In this document: positions 49,579-59,014 of the stretch, one piece after another | Position numbering within the stretch: the first letter of the stretch is position 1 | Layout: every line of letters starts with the position of its first letter | Assembly (NCBI GenBank): GCA_963754065.1 | Contig: CAVWFH010000008.1 | Span: 62,001 to 126,000, forward strand | Reading direction: 5' to 3' | From: JALORV01 sp963754065 | GTDB taxonomy: Bacteria; Pseudomonadota; Gammaproteobacteria; Burkholderiales; Burkholderiaceae_F | DNA: 64,000 nt | Notes under the pieces: generated by a model | The model's database searches: none | What the model saw: only the letters and a program-made list of their open reading frames with translations | What the model was told of the DNA's origin: nothing | Made by a program: the position numbers and the translations under genes

Positions 49579-50960
49579 ATGGCCGTCAGCGTCTTTGATC
49601 TCTTCAAGATCGGCATCGGGCCGTCGAGTTCGCACACGGTCGGACCGATGCGGGCGGCGCGGCTCTTCGCGCTGCGCCTCGAGCACGACGGCATCCTCGA
49701 CCGGGTCGAGCGGTTGCGCGTCGAGCTGTACGGATCGTTGGGCGCGACGGGTAAGGGTCACGGCAGCGACAAGGCCGTGCTGCTCGGCCTCGAAGGCGAA
49801 GAGCCGGCCACTGTCGATGTCGAATCGATAGCAGCGCGGCTCGAGCACATGCGCAGTGCGCAGCAGATCCGCGTACTCGGCCGCCGTGCAGTGCGCTTCG
49901 TTGAACGCGATGACCTCCTGTTCTTCACCCGGGCGCTGCCGTTCCATGCGAATGGCTTGCGCTTCATCGCGCATGCGGCCGATGGCAGCGAAGTCGCGGA
50001 GCGCACCTACTACTCCGTCGGCGGCGGCTTCGTCGTCAGTGAGAGAGGTGGCAGCGGACGGCTCGGCACAGAAGCGCATCGCGCCCGACACGACGATCCT
50101 GCCGCTGCCGTTTCACAGTGGTGATGAGCTGTTGGCACGGTGCCGTGAGCAGGGCTCACGATCGCCGGCGTGATGCGTGCCAATGAACGGCACTGGCGGA
50201 CCGATGCGCAGGATCGATGCCGGACTGCTGCGATATCTGGGCAGTAATGCAGGCCTGCGTCGCGCGGGGATTGGTGGCCGACGGCGTGCTTCCCGGCGGA
50301 CTGAAGGTGAAGCGCCGTGCTGCAGAATGGCATCGCAAGCTCGCTGCGCGCGGCGCCTCGGACCCGCTGGCGCTGCTCGACTGGGTCAACCTGTGGGCGC
50401 TCGCAGTCAACGAGGAGAACGCGGCAGGCGGTCGTGTCGTCACGGCGCCCACGAATGGTGCCGCCGGCATCATTCCGTCCGTGCTGCATTACTACACGCG
50501 CGCTGTTCCCGGCGCCGGCGATGCCGGCGTGATCGATTTCCTGCTGACGGCCGGCGCGATCGGGATTCTCTACAAGGAGAATGCCTCGATCTCCGGCGCA
50601 GAGGTCGGATGCCAGGGTGAAGTCGGCGTCGCATGTTCGATGGCAGCGGGAGCGCTGGCGGCGGTGACCGGCGGAACGCCGGAGCAGGTCGAAAACGCCG
50701 CTGAGATCGGCATGGAGCATCACCTGGGGCTGACCTGCGACCCGGTCGGTGGGCTGGTGCAGATACCGTGCATCGAGCGCAACGCGATCGCCTCGGTCAA
50801 GGCGATCAACGCGGCGCGCATGGCACTGGCCGGCGATGGCACGCATTTCGTCTCGCTCGACCAGGTCATCAAGACGATGCGCGAGACCGGCGCCGACATG
50901 AAGACCAAGTACAAGGAAACGGCGCGTGGCGGTCTCGCGCTCAATGTGATCGAATGCTGA
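49579..50960 (+). pseudogene. sdaA: L-serine ammonia-lyase (iron-sulfur type), several frame breaks
   Basis: The start at 49579 gives MAVSVFDLFKIGIGPSSSHT, invariant in SdaA. The protein can be followed through four frame changes: an extra A near 50045 (VVSE then EVAADGSAQKRIAP), a missing base near 50153, an extra G near 50206, and an extra T near 50232 (DAGLLR then IWAVMQACVARG). The C-terminal catalytic half is intact to 50960, with the cluster-binding Cys residues in EVGCQGEVGVACSMAAG and LTCDPVGGLVQIPC. The restored length is about 460 residues. The enzyme deaminates L-serine to pyruvate, which links to the glycine/threonine genes upstream. Its stop overlaps the next gene. Confidence 0.82.
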
Positions 50961-51790
50961 CGGGCGTGGCAGGCGCCATTGCCGTAGGGATGACGATGTT
51001 CGTGTCGGGCTGGGTCGAGCGTTACTTTTTTTATCCCGATGCATTGCAGTACACAACTCCGGCCCAGTTCGGCCTGACGGCCGAGGACGTCTGGCTGCAG
51101 GCGACCGACGGCTCGCGCTTGCACGCATGGTTCCTGCCAGCGCAGGGCCGGGCCAAGGGAACGGTGCTGCACCTGCATGGCAATGCGGCCAATGTCAGCA
51201 ATCACCTGCCGCTGGTGGCCTGGCTGCCGCCGCGCGGGTACCACGTTCTGTCTCTGGACTACCGGGGTTTCGGACGTTCGCAGGGCACGCCCTCGCTCGA
51301 CGGCGTGGTCGATGATGCGGCGGTCGCGCTGGCCTATCTGCGGACGCGTCCCGATGTCGACCCGACGCGCCTCATCGTCGTCGGACAGAGCCTCGGCGGC
51401 GCGACTGCGCTACGCCTGCTGGCGCGAGACTCAGAGGGAGTGCGGCTGGCAGTGATCGACTCCGCCTTCGCGAGCTACCGGCAGATTGCGCGCGAGGCGG
51501 CATCCACCGCCGGCATCCTGGCGCCGCTGGCGCCATTGCTGATGCGCGCATTCCCCGGACCCGAGAAGGATCCGATCACCGCGTTGCAGAAGGTGAGGGT
51601 GCCGCTGATATTCGTGCACGGCACGCGTGATGCGGTCATCGCACACGATCACAGCGCGCAGCTCCACGCCGCGGCCCATGCGCCCAAAGATCTGTGGACC
51701 GTCGAGGATGCCGAGCACGTGGCTGTGTTCGGCAACGCCGGCCCCTGGCGCGAGAAGCTGTTGCAGGGGATGGATGCGGCGGTTCGCTGA
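50954..51790 (+). CDS. Alpha/beta hydrolase (ABHD13/BEM46-like)
   Basis: The product has 278 residues. The N-terminus is a membrane anchor (GAIAVGMTMFVSGWVERYFFYP). The hydrolase core shows LHLHGNAANVSNHL (oxyanion region), the nucleophile GQSLGGATA, Asp in FVHGTRDAVI and His in EDAEHVAVF. The ATG at 50954 overlaps the end of sdaA by seven bases. Members of this family are serine hydrolases of unknown substrate. Confidence 0.83.
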   Translation: MLTGVAGAIAVGMTMFVSGWVERYFFYPDALQYTTPAQFGLTAEDVWLQATDGSRLHAWFLPAQGRAKGTVLHLHGNAANVSNHLPLVAWLPPRGYHVLSLDYRGFGRSQGTPSLDGVVDDAAVALAYLRTRPDVDPTRLIVVGQSLGGATALRLLARDSEGVRLAVIDSAFASYRQIAREAASTAGILAPLAPLLMRAFPGPEKDPITALQKVRVPLIFVHGTRDAVIAHDHSAQLHAAAHAPKDLWTVEDAEHVAVFGNAGPWREKLLQGMDAAVR

Positions 51791-51834
51791 GGCTGCTCCG
51801 CGGCACTCCGGCGACTTCGCTGCGTGATGCGCCG

Positions 51835-52327
51835 TCACGCGCGGCGCGTGTACTCCACGTAGTCGACACCAAAGGGTCGCTCCGGGATCGCCGCGTGGTG
51901 ATCACGTGCGGTCTCGCACCAGTGGACGGGATCCGGCGCAGGAAAGGTCGTGTCGCCGTCGAAGTCGTGGTCGATCTCGGTGATCAGCAGCCGGTCGGCG
52001 CGCGGCAGTGCGGCCGCGTACAGCTGCGCTCCACCGATCACGAAAACTTCCGGTGCATCTCCGGCCAGAGCCAGCGCTTCATCGAGAGCTGCCTGCACAT
52101 TCCGCCCCGATGGCGGTGTAGCTGCGGTCGCGACTGACGACAATGCTGCGGCGACCGGGCAGCGGACGCCCGATCGATTCCCAGGTCTTGCGTCCCATCA
52201 CGATCGGATGGCCCATCGTCACGCGCTTGAAGTAGGCCTGCTCGCCGGGAATCTTCCACGGCATGGCATTGTCCTTGCCGATCACGCCATTGCGTGCGCG
52301 CGCGACGATCAACGTCAGCCGGCTCAT
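51835..52327 (-). CDS. folA: Dihydrofolate reductase, frame broken by one extra base
   Basis: From ATG 52327 the N-terminus reads LTLIVARARNGVIGKDNAMP, then WKIPGEQAYFK, GHPIVMGRKTWESIGRPLPG and RSIVVSRD. The frame is lost near 52090; the next frame gives LDEALALAGDAPEVFVIGGA and continues to 51835. The span is 3n+1 bases, so one extra base restores about 163 residues, normal for FolA. It regenerates tetrahydrofolate from the dihydrofolate produced by ThyA. Its start overlaps the stop of the Rieske gene by one base (TAATG). Confidence 0.87.
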
Positions 52328-53460
52328 TACGATGGTTCCGGCGACGGGGCGGTCGCGTAGGCCGAGCGCAGCAGTTCGTGGAAGTGCCAGACCCCGGTCT
52401 CGCGCGTCGGGTTGAGCCGGCCGGCGACGTACGAACCGCTCGCCAGTCCGCGCTGCACCGCTTCGCAGATCGCGATGTCCTCGGCCTGCACTTCGTCGGC
52501 GAACGAAAGATCGCCCTCGCGCGCAGCCGGGTCGGCGTCGGCCGGGTAGTAGTAGTCGAAGTCGACGCGACATCGCTGCGCCCCCAGCGGCACGACACGA
52601 TTGGTCTGCAGGCGGCCGGGCAGCACGTTCAGCATCGTGTTCGGCCAGATCCACCAGTACCGTGCCATCGCGGTCTCGTCACCCGCGCCATCGGCGCGGT
52701 ACGGACCCTGTGCCGTGTCCAGTGGGCTCCACTGCAGCGAGTTCCAGCGCGCCAGTTCGGTCCGATAACTGCGATAGTCGAGCAGCCGGTTCAGCCCCGG
52801 GTGCACGCGCGGCAGGTGGTAGCCCTCGAGGTAGTTGTCGACGTAGACCTTCCAGTTGCAACGCATCTCGTAGCTGACGCGGCGGTCGAACACAAGCTTC
52901 GACAGCGGCTGCGTCAGCCGGTCGTCGATGCCGGCGACGGCGTCGGTGAAGTCGGCAGACCCTTCGCCGTCTGCGTCCAGCGCTGCGAACACCAGCCCCT
53001 GCCATTCGGCCACCCGCGCCGCGGGGAGACGTATCGCGCCGAGGTCGAAGTTGGCAGCATCGTGCATCTCCGGCGCACCGCGCAGCTGGCCGTCGAGCGC
53101 GTAGCTCCAGCCGTGGTAGCGGCACACCAGTGACTTCGCAGCGCGGCCGTCGCAGGTGGCCAGCGGACCGGCGCGATGGCGGCACACATTGTGCAGCGCG
53201 CGAAGTCGGCCGCGCGGCGACGATGCCTCCGGATCGCCGCGGACGATCAACAGCGGCACGCCGCCGAGGTCCGCCACGACATGATCGCCGGGATGTTCGA
53301 CCTGCGCCGTATGCGCCACGAGTTGCCATCCTCGAGCAAACACTGTGTCGCGTTCGATCTGTTCGAATGCTGCATCCACATAGCAGCGTGCCGGCAGCGC
53401 CAGCGCATGTGCGGGTGGCTGTGGGCGCAGCAGTTCCGCGTTGAACGCTGCGGACATCAC
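52327..53460 (-). CDS. Rieske-type aromatic ring-hydroxylating oxygenase alpha subunit
   Basis: The product has 377 residues. The Rieske cluster ligands are CRHRAG and CRYHGW. The mononuclear iron site is DNYLEGYHLPRVHP, whose two His are followed by a later Asp. The N-terminal PARCYVDAAFEQIERDTVFARGWQLV resembles choline monooxygenase/GbcA-type and related oxygenases. It needs an external reductase, which is not encoded here. It overlaps thyA by four bases (ATGA) and folA by one base, so it is embedded in the thymidylate operon; its substrate is unknown. Confidence 0.85.
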   Translation of the reverse strand: MMSAAFNAELLRPQPPAHALALPARCYVDAAFEQIERDTVFARGWQLVAHTAQVEHPGDHVVADLGGVPLLIVRGDPEASSPRGRLRALHNVCRHRAGPLATCDGRAAKSLVCRYHGWSYALDGQLRGAPEMHDAANFDLGAIRLPAARVAEWQGLVFAALDADGEGSADFTDAVAGIDDRLTQPLSKLVFDRRVSYEMRCNWKVYVDNYLEGYHLPRVHPGLNRLLDYRSYRTELARWNSLQWSPLDTAQGPYRADGAGDETAMARYWWIWPNTMLNVLPGRLQTNRVVPLGAQRCRVDFDYYYPADADPAAREGDLSFADEVQAEDIAICEAVQRGLASGSYVAGRLNPTRETGVWHFHELLRSAYATAPSPEPS

Positions 53461-54251
53461 ACGGCCACCGGGGCCTTGATGTGCGGATGCGGGTCGTAGT
53501 CGACGATCTCGAAGTCGTCGAAGGCGTACTCGAAGAGCGAGGGCGGCCTGCGCCTGATGGCCAGACGCGGGTAGGGCCGAGGCTCGCGCGCAAGCTGCTC
53601 GCGCACCTGTTCGAAGTGGTTGCTGTAGATGTGGCAGTCGCCGCCGGTCCAGACAAAGTCACCGACGCCGAGATCGCACTGCTGCGCCACCATGTGCGTC
53701 AGCAGCGCGTAGCTGGCGATGTTGAACGGCACGCCGAGGAAAATGTCGCAGCTGCGTTGGTAAAGCTGGCAGGAGAGTTTCCCCTCGGCGACATAGAACT
53801 GGAACAGCAGGTGGCACGGTGGCAGCGCCATTTTCGGGATATCACTGACATTCCAGGCCGAGACAATCAGCCGGCGCGAATCCGGGTTTGCCCTGATCTG
53901 CTGCACGACCTGCGCGATCTGGTCGATCGAGCCGCCGTCAGGCGTGGGCCACGAGCGCCATTGCACCCCATACACCGGGCCGAGTTCTCCGTCCGCGCGC
54001 GCCCACTCGTCCCAGATGGTGACCTTGTTGTCGCGCAGGTAGGCGACGTTGCTTGAACCCTGTAGGAACCACAGCAGCTCGTGGATGATCGAGCGCAGAT
54101 GCAGCTTCTTGGTAGTGACGAGCGGAAAGCCTTCGCCGAGGTCGAAGCGCATCTGGTAGCCGAACCACGAGCGCGTGCCGGTGCCGGTTCGGTCGGCCTT
54201 GACGACGCCATGCTCGAACACATGGCGCATGAAATCTTCATATTGACGCAT
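53457..54251 (-). CDS. thyA: Thymidylate synthase
   Basis: The product has 264 residues, exactly the E. coli ThyA length. It begins MRQYEDFMRHVFEHG, then DRTGTGTRSWFGYQMRF, the nucleophile in MALPPCHLLFQF, QRSCDIFLGVPFNIASYALL, and ends HPHIKAPVAV. It methylates dUMP to dTMP with methylene-tetrahydrofolate. It is the first gene of the thyA-Rieske-folA operon. Confidence 0.96.
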   Translation of the reverse strand: MRQYEDFMRHVFEHGVVKADRTGTGTRSWFGYQMRFDLGEGFPLVTTKKLHLRSIIHELLWFLQGSSNVAYLRDNKVTIWDEWARADGELGPVYGVQWRSWPTPDGGSIDQIAQVVQQIRANPDSRRLIVSAWNVSDIPKMALPPCHLLFQFYVAEGKLSCQLYQRSCDIFLGVPFNIASYALLTHMVAQQCDLGVGDFVWTGGDCHIYSNHFEQVREQLAREPRPYPRLAIRRRPPSLFEYAFDDFEIVDYDPHPHIKAPVAV

Positions 54252-54384
54252 CGCGCCATTCTATCGGCCCCGGTCGACGCGGCGCCGCACTAGGGGCGCG
54301 ATTCAAATCGGCTGCCGTCCTATGGCCGGACCGCCGCCGTTGCAGTAGGCTGCGCCACCGCGCGAGACAGACGACGGAGGAGAC

Positions 54385-56062
54385 ATGGCACAGAACCGGC
54401 TCATGCTGGATTACGTCCTCGACCACGAGGAGAAGCTTCGCAATCACGTCTACATGACGCAGCCGATCGGCAACAACCAGGTCGTGGACACCACCTGGGG
54501 CCAGACGGTTGATCAGGCGCGGCGCATGGCCGCCTATCTGCAGAGCCAGGGCTTTCCCCGGGGTGCTCGCGTCGCGATTCTGTCGAAGAACTGCTCGCAC
54601 TTCATCATGGCGGAGCTGGCGATCTGGATGGCCGGGTACACGACCGTGGCCATCTTCCCGACCGAGACCGCCGATACGATCAATTACGTACTGACGCACA
54701 GTGAAGCGAGCCTGCTCTTCGTCGGCAAGCTCGACACGTGGCCGCACCAGCAGCCCGGCGTGCCCAAGGGCATGCCCTGTGTCGCGTTCCCGCTCGCACC
54801 GAAGACCGAGTTCGACACCTGGGATGCGATCGTCGCGCGAACGGCACCGCTGCAGGGTCGACCGACGCGCAACGCCGACGAACTGGCGATGCTGATCTAT
54901 ACGTCGGGATCGACCGGCACGCCGAAGGGCGTGATGATCACCTTCGACGCATTCACGCGCGCCGGGGAAGGCATCGCGGCCGAGGTGCTGCGCCGGGTGG
55001 GCGGACCCGACAACCGCATGTTGTCCTACCTGCCGCTTGCGCACAGTTTCGAACGGTCGTGGGCGGAGGGCGCGTCACTGGTCGACGGCCGCATTCATCT
55101 CTTCTTCGCCGAGTCGCTCGATACCTTCCTTGCGGACCTGCAGCGCACGCAGCCGACGCTGTTTCTCTCGGTGCCGCGGCTGTGGCTCAAGTTCCAGCAG
55201 GGTGTGTTCGCCAAGATGCCGCCGGCCAAGCTCGAGCGCCTGCTCGGCATTCCGATCCTCGGCAAGATCGTCGCGAAGAAGGTGCGCAAGGGCCTTGGGC
55301 TCGACCAGGTGAAACTGGCCGGCAGCGGCTCGGCGCCGATTCCGCCGGGCCTGATCACGTGGTACCGCAGCATCGGACTGCCACTGTACGAGGGCTACGG
55401 CATGACCGAGGACAGCTCGTACTCGCACGTGTCGGACGAGGCGCACAACGCGCCGGGATACGTTGGGGTGCCGATGCCCGGCGTGCAGGTGAAGCTCAGC
55501 GGCGAGGGCGAAGTGCTGATCAAGTCGCCGGGGCAGTGCACCGGCTACTACAAGCAGCCGGAACTCACGGCGGAGTCGTTCACCGACGACGGCTACTTCC
55601 GGACGGGCGACCTCGGCGAGCGCACGAAGGACGGCCTGCTGAAGCTCACCGGCCGCGCCAAGGAACTGTTCAAGACCGCCAAGGGCAAGTACGTCGCACC
55701 TGCGCCGATCGAGAACCGCATCAACGCACACCCGATGGTCGAGCTGTCGCTGGTCTCTGGCGTCGGCCAGCCGGCGGCCTATGCGATGGTCATTCTCGCC
55801 GAGCACCTGCGGCCACGCATGGGCGAAGCCGACTTCCGCACGCAGGTCGAAGAGCGAGTTCCAGCAGCTGCTGAAGGACGTCAACAGCGCCATCGCAGAC
55901 CACGAACAGTTGCACATGATCGTCGTTGCGAAGGATCCCTGGTCGATCGAGAACGGCTTCCTCACACCGACGATGAAGGTCAGGCGCGGCCGCATCGAGA
56001 AGGCGTTCGAGCCGCACGTGGCGTCCTGGTATTCCAGCGGGCGACGCGTTCACTGGCACTGA
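54385..56062 (+). CDS. Long-chain acyl-CoA synthetase (AMP-forming), frame broken by one extra base
   Basis: GGAGGAG precedes ATG 54385. Adenylate-forming motifs are complete: YTSGSTGTPKGVMI, SYLPLAHSFERSW, YEGYGMTED, and DGYFRTGDLGERTKDGLLKL followed by GRAKELFKTAKGKYVAP. The frame is lost at about 55857. Removing one base gives RTQVESEFQQLLKDVNSAIA and NGFLTPTMKVRRGRIEKAFE, with a stop at 56060-56062. The span is 3n+1 bases (558 residues). As printed, the frame runs on into the next gene by chance. The sequence resembles Faa/FadD15-type long-chain synthetases. The stop overlaps the next start (TGATG). Confidence 0.87.
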
Positions 56063-57822
56063 TGCCCGACCCCGGCAGTCCGACGCCGCCGCGACTGCAC
56101 GGCGGCGACCGTGTGGCCGAGGTGCTGCACGCGCAGCGTGTGCCGGTGGTCTTCACGCTCGCCGGCGGCCACATCTCGCCGATCCTTGTTGCGTCCAAGG
56201 CGCGAGGCATCCGCATCGTCGATGTGCGCGACGAGGCCACGGCGGTGTTTGCCGCCGATGCGGTCGCAAGGCTCACCGGCCGGCCGGGCGTGGCGGCGGT
56301 CACCGCCGGGCCCGGGCTCACCAACACGATCACGCCACTGAAGAATGCGCAGCTCGCGCAGAGCCCGATCCTCCTGATCGGCGGCGGCGCGCCGACAGCG
56401 CTGCAGGGGCGCGGCGCATTGCAGGACATCGACCAGCGCGCGCTGATCGCACCACATGTGAAGCACGTGGCGCAGGTCAAACGTGTGCGCGATCTTGGCC
56501 CGTCGACCGCCGAGGCACTGCGCATCGCCGCCGACGGCGTTCCAGGGCCTGTGTTCCTCGAGTGCGCGGTCGACCTGCTGTATGACGAGGCGCTGATCCG
56601 CCAGTGGTATGCCGACGCGGCGGGCAAGGGTACCGGCCTTGGCGATCGTGCGCTGCGCTGGTATCTCAACCGACATGCGGCGCGCATGTTTGCTGGTGCG
56701 GGCGACGCCACATCGCCTGCGGTCGCCTCCGTGGACGCGCCGCGTGCCGACGACGGCGCCGTCACCCGTGCCGCTGAGGCGCTCGCAAAGTCCGAGCGGC
56801 CGTTGCTGGTGATCGGCAGCCAGGCGCTGCTGCGCGCCGATCATGCCGACGCGATTGCTGCGGCCGTGACGCAGCTCGGCATACCGGTTTATCTGTCCGG
56901 CATGGCGCGCGGCCTGCTCGGGCCGAGTCATCCGCTGCAGATGCGTCACGCGCGCCGCAACGCGCTGCGCGAATCCGACTGCGTGCTGCTGGCCGGCGTG
57001 CCGTGTGACTTCCGGCTCGACTACGGCCGCCATGTGCGCCGCTCGGCGACGCTGATCGCAGCCAATCGCAGCGCGAAAGATGCACGCCTCAATCGACGGC
57101 CGACGATCGCCGCGATCGGCGATGCCGGACTGACGCTGGAAGCGCTGGCATCGCGCCTGGGTGAACGCGCCCGCCGTACCGCTTGGATCGCTCAACTGCG
57201 CGCGCGTGATGAGGTGCGCGAGCGCGAGATAGATGAACAGGCGGGCAAGGTCGGCGAGCACGTCAACCCGATCGCGTTCTTCCGAACGATGGATAAAGTG
57301 GCCGGTGAGCGCGCGGTGATGGTCGCTGACGGCGGCGACTTCGTCGCCACGGCCTCGTACATCCTGCGCCCGCGCGGCCCGCTGGCGTGGCTCGACCCCG
57401 GCGCCTTCGGCACGCTCGGCGTCGGCGCGGGCTTTGCCCTGGGCGCGCAGCTCGTGCGCCCGCACGACGAGGTCTGGCTGATCTGGGGCGACGGCGCCAG
57501 CGGCTACGGCCTGATGGAATTCGACACCTTCGTGCGGCATCGCGTCCCCGTCATTGCCGTCGTCGGCAACGACGCCAGCTGGGCGCAGATCGCGCGCGAG
57601 CAGGTCAAGATGCTGGGTGACGATGTTGCGACGGCGCTCGCCCGCAGCGACTACCACGCGGTGGCGCAGGCCTTAGGCGCCGAAGGTCTCGTGATCCGTC
57701 ACACGGCCGAAGTCGAGCCCGTGCTGCGACAGGCGCGCGAGACGGCGCGCAGCGGCCGGCCCGTACTTGTCAACGTCTGGCTCGACCGGACCGACTTCCG
57801 TGAGGGATCGATTTCGATGTGA
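56062..57822 (+). CDS. ILVBL/HACL2-like thiamine-diphosphate enzyme
   Basis: The product has 586 residues with the three-domain fold of acetolactate-synthase-type enzymes: GDRVAEVLHAQRVPVVFTLAGGH with the catalytic Glu later in VRDEATAVFAADA, and TPP binding at GDGASGYGLMEFDTFVRHRV. Several stretches match the eukaryotic ILVBL (2-hydroxyacyl-CoA lyase 2) pattern rather than true acetolactate synthase, notably LQGRGALQDIDQ and the terminal DRTDFREGSISM. It may cleave 2-hydroxyacyl-CoA to formyl-CoA and an aldehyde. The ATG at 56062 overlaps the stop of the acyl-CoA synthetase gene, indicating coupled expression. Confidence 0.83.
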   Translation: MPDPGSPTPPRLHGGDRVAEVLHAQRVPVVFTLAGGHISPILVASKARGIRIVDVRDEATAVFAADAVARLTGRPGVAAVTAGPGLTNTITPLKNAQLAQSPILLIGGGAPTALQGRGALQDIDQRALIAPHVKHVAQVKRVRDLGPSTAEALRIAADGVPGPVFLECAVDLLYDEALIRQWYADAAGKGTGLGDRALRWYLNRHAARMFAGAGDATSPAVASVDAPRADDGAVTRAAEALAKSERPLLVIGSQALLRADHADAIAAAVTQLGIPVYLSGMARGLLGPSHPLQMRHARRNALRESDCVLLAGVPCDFRLDYGRHVRRSATLIAANRSAKDARLNRRPTIAAIGDAGLTLEALASRLGERARRTAWIAQLRARDEVREREIDEQAGKVGEHVNPIAFFRTMDKVAGERAVMVADGGDFVATASYILRPRGPLAWLDPGAFGTLGVGAGFALGAQLVRPHDEVWLIWGDGASGYGLMEFDTFVRHRVPVIAVVGNDASWAQIAREQVKMLGDDVATALARSDYHAVAQALGAEGLVIRHTAEVEPVLRQARETARSGRPVLVNVWLDRTDFREGSISM

Positions 57823-58229
57823 CCGGACGAGGCATCCGGATGTGCTGGGTTGGCTCCGACAATGACATTCGTCGTGATCCCGACAGCCTGGTCACTGAAC
57901 TAACCCGCCTCAACCACTGGCGGACATCCTCCACGAAAGCGACGGGAGCACTCGGTCCCGGGCACGGCTCGCTTTTGAATGCCGGGACATCCTCATCGCG
58001 ACTTCCCCCGTGACCGCCCGCCAGCGGAAGGCGCGGAACGCTCACGGAACGCACTCCTGCGTACGGTTCACCCCTGAGCAAGTGGACACCGGCGACCGCT
58101 AAGCGGCGTCTTTGATACGCAACTGTTGCAGAACTGAAATCCGGCAAACACCGTGGCCCGCGACGATTGGATCCGGTCGGCGGCGCGCTCCGTAGGTGAT
58201 GCCGGGACAGTCGAACGCAGGAGTCAGGC
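57823..58229. other. Intergenic region, no gene seen
   Basis: About 400 bases between two plus-strand genes. An antisense frame (58255-57770) is open but has no ribosome binding site or familiar sequence. AGGAGT near 58220 belongs to the next gene. No clear hairpin terminator was found. Confidence 0.4.
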
Positions 58230-58862
58230 ATGAACGACATTTCGATGGAGGGCACAGCGCGATCTTGGACCGAACCGCGGTTCCAGATTCACTGGTACCC
58301 AACGACGCTGATCGATCGCGTCCAGTTGCGCGACGGACGCAGCGTGACGATCCGACCCGTACTGCCGCAGGACACCGCCCTGCAGCGAGCTTTCGTCGCC
58401 GCGCTGGCGCCGGCGACGCGCTACCGGCGCTTTCATGGCACGGTGAACGAACTGCCGGAGGCGACGCTGAGCTACATGACAGAGGTCGACTACGAATCGC
58501 ATATGGCACTGCTGGCGACGACGATCGACTCTGAGGGCAGGGAGATTCAGGTCGGTGAGGCACGGTGGGTGCGACGCGAGCCTCCCGATTCGACCGATGT
58601 TGCCGAGTTCGCGCTTGCGGTTGCGGACGATTGGCAGCAGGCTGGCCTTGGCGCGCTACTGCTCGGCAAGCTCGCCGCCTCCGCCGCGGCACAGGGCATT
58701 CGGCGCCTGAGCGGCGATGTGCTAGCAGACAACGAGAGAATGTGCCGGCTGCTCAAGCGAAACGGCTGGCGCCAGACGCCTGATCACTTCGATGCGCGGC
58801 TCATCGTCGCGCAGCTCGACCTCGGCGCAATGTCCGCCGAACGCCCGGCGCTGGCCGCGTAG
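58230..58862 (+). CDS. GNAT-family N-acetyltransferase
   Basis: The product has 210 residues. It contains the acetyl-CoA binding motif VADDWQQAGLGALLLGKLAA, preceded by VTIRPVLPQDTALQRAFVAAL and a YRRFHGTVNELPEATL segment also found in the GNAT domain of protein-lysine acetyltransferase-like proteins. It could acetylate a protein or a small molecule. The ATG at 58230 follows AGGAGTCAGGC. Confidence 0.83.
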   Translation: MNDISMEGTARSWTEPRFQIHWYPTTLIDRVQLRDGRSVTIRPVLPQDTALQRAFVAALAPATRYRRFHGTVNELPEATLSYMTEVDYESHMALLATTIDSEGREIQVGEARWVRREPPDSTDVAEFALAVADDWQQAGLGALLLGKLAASAAAQGIRRLSGDVLADNERMCRLLKRNGWRQTPDHFDARLIVAQLDLGAMSAERPALAA

Positions 58863-59014
58863 ATATCTACGCGATGGTCGCCCGTACGCGGCCGAACGCC
58901 TCTTCAAGCGTCAGACACTCCGCGGCGTTTCTGTCTGCTTCAAGGCAAAGCACGGGCATATCGGCAATGACCGCACCTGGCCCCGCGCGAAGTGTGTGGA
59001 CCTGTCTTGCCGAA

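Noticed and set aside
54385..57822. A single 1145-residue fusion of acyl-CoA synthetase and TPP lyase
   Set aside because: The genuine C-terminus of the synthetase lies in the next frame to 56062, where its stop overlaps the ATG of the lyase; the apparent fusion arises from one extra base at about 55857.
57770..58255. 161-codon minus-strand ORF in the gap before the acetyltransferase
   Set aside because: Overlaps the TPP lyase end, has no ribosome binding site or motif; treated as chance.
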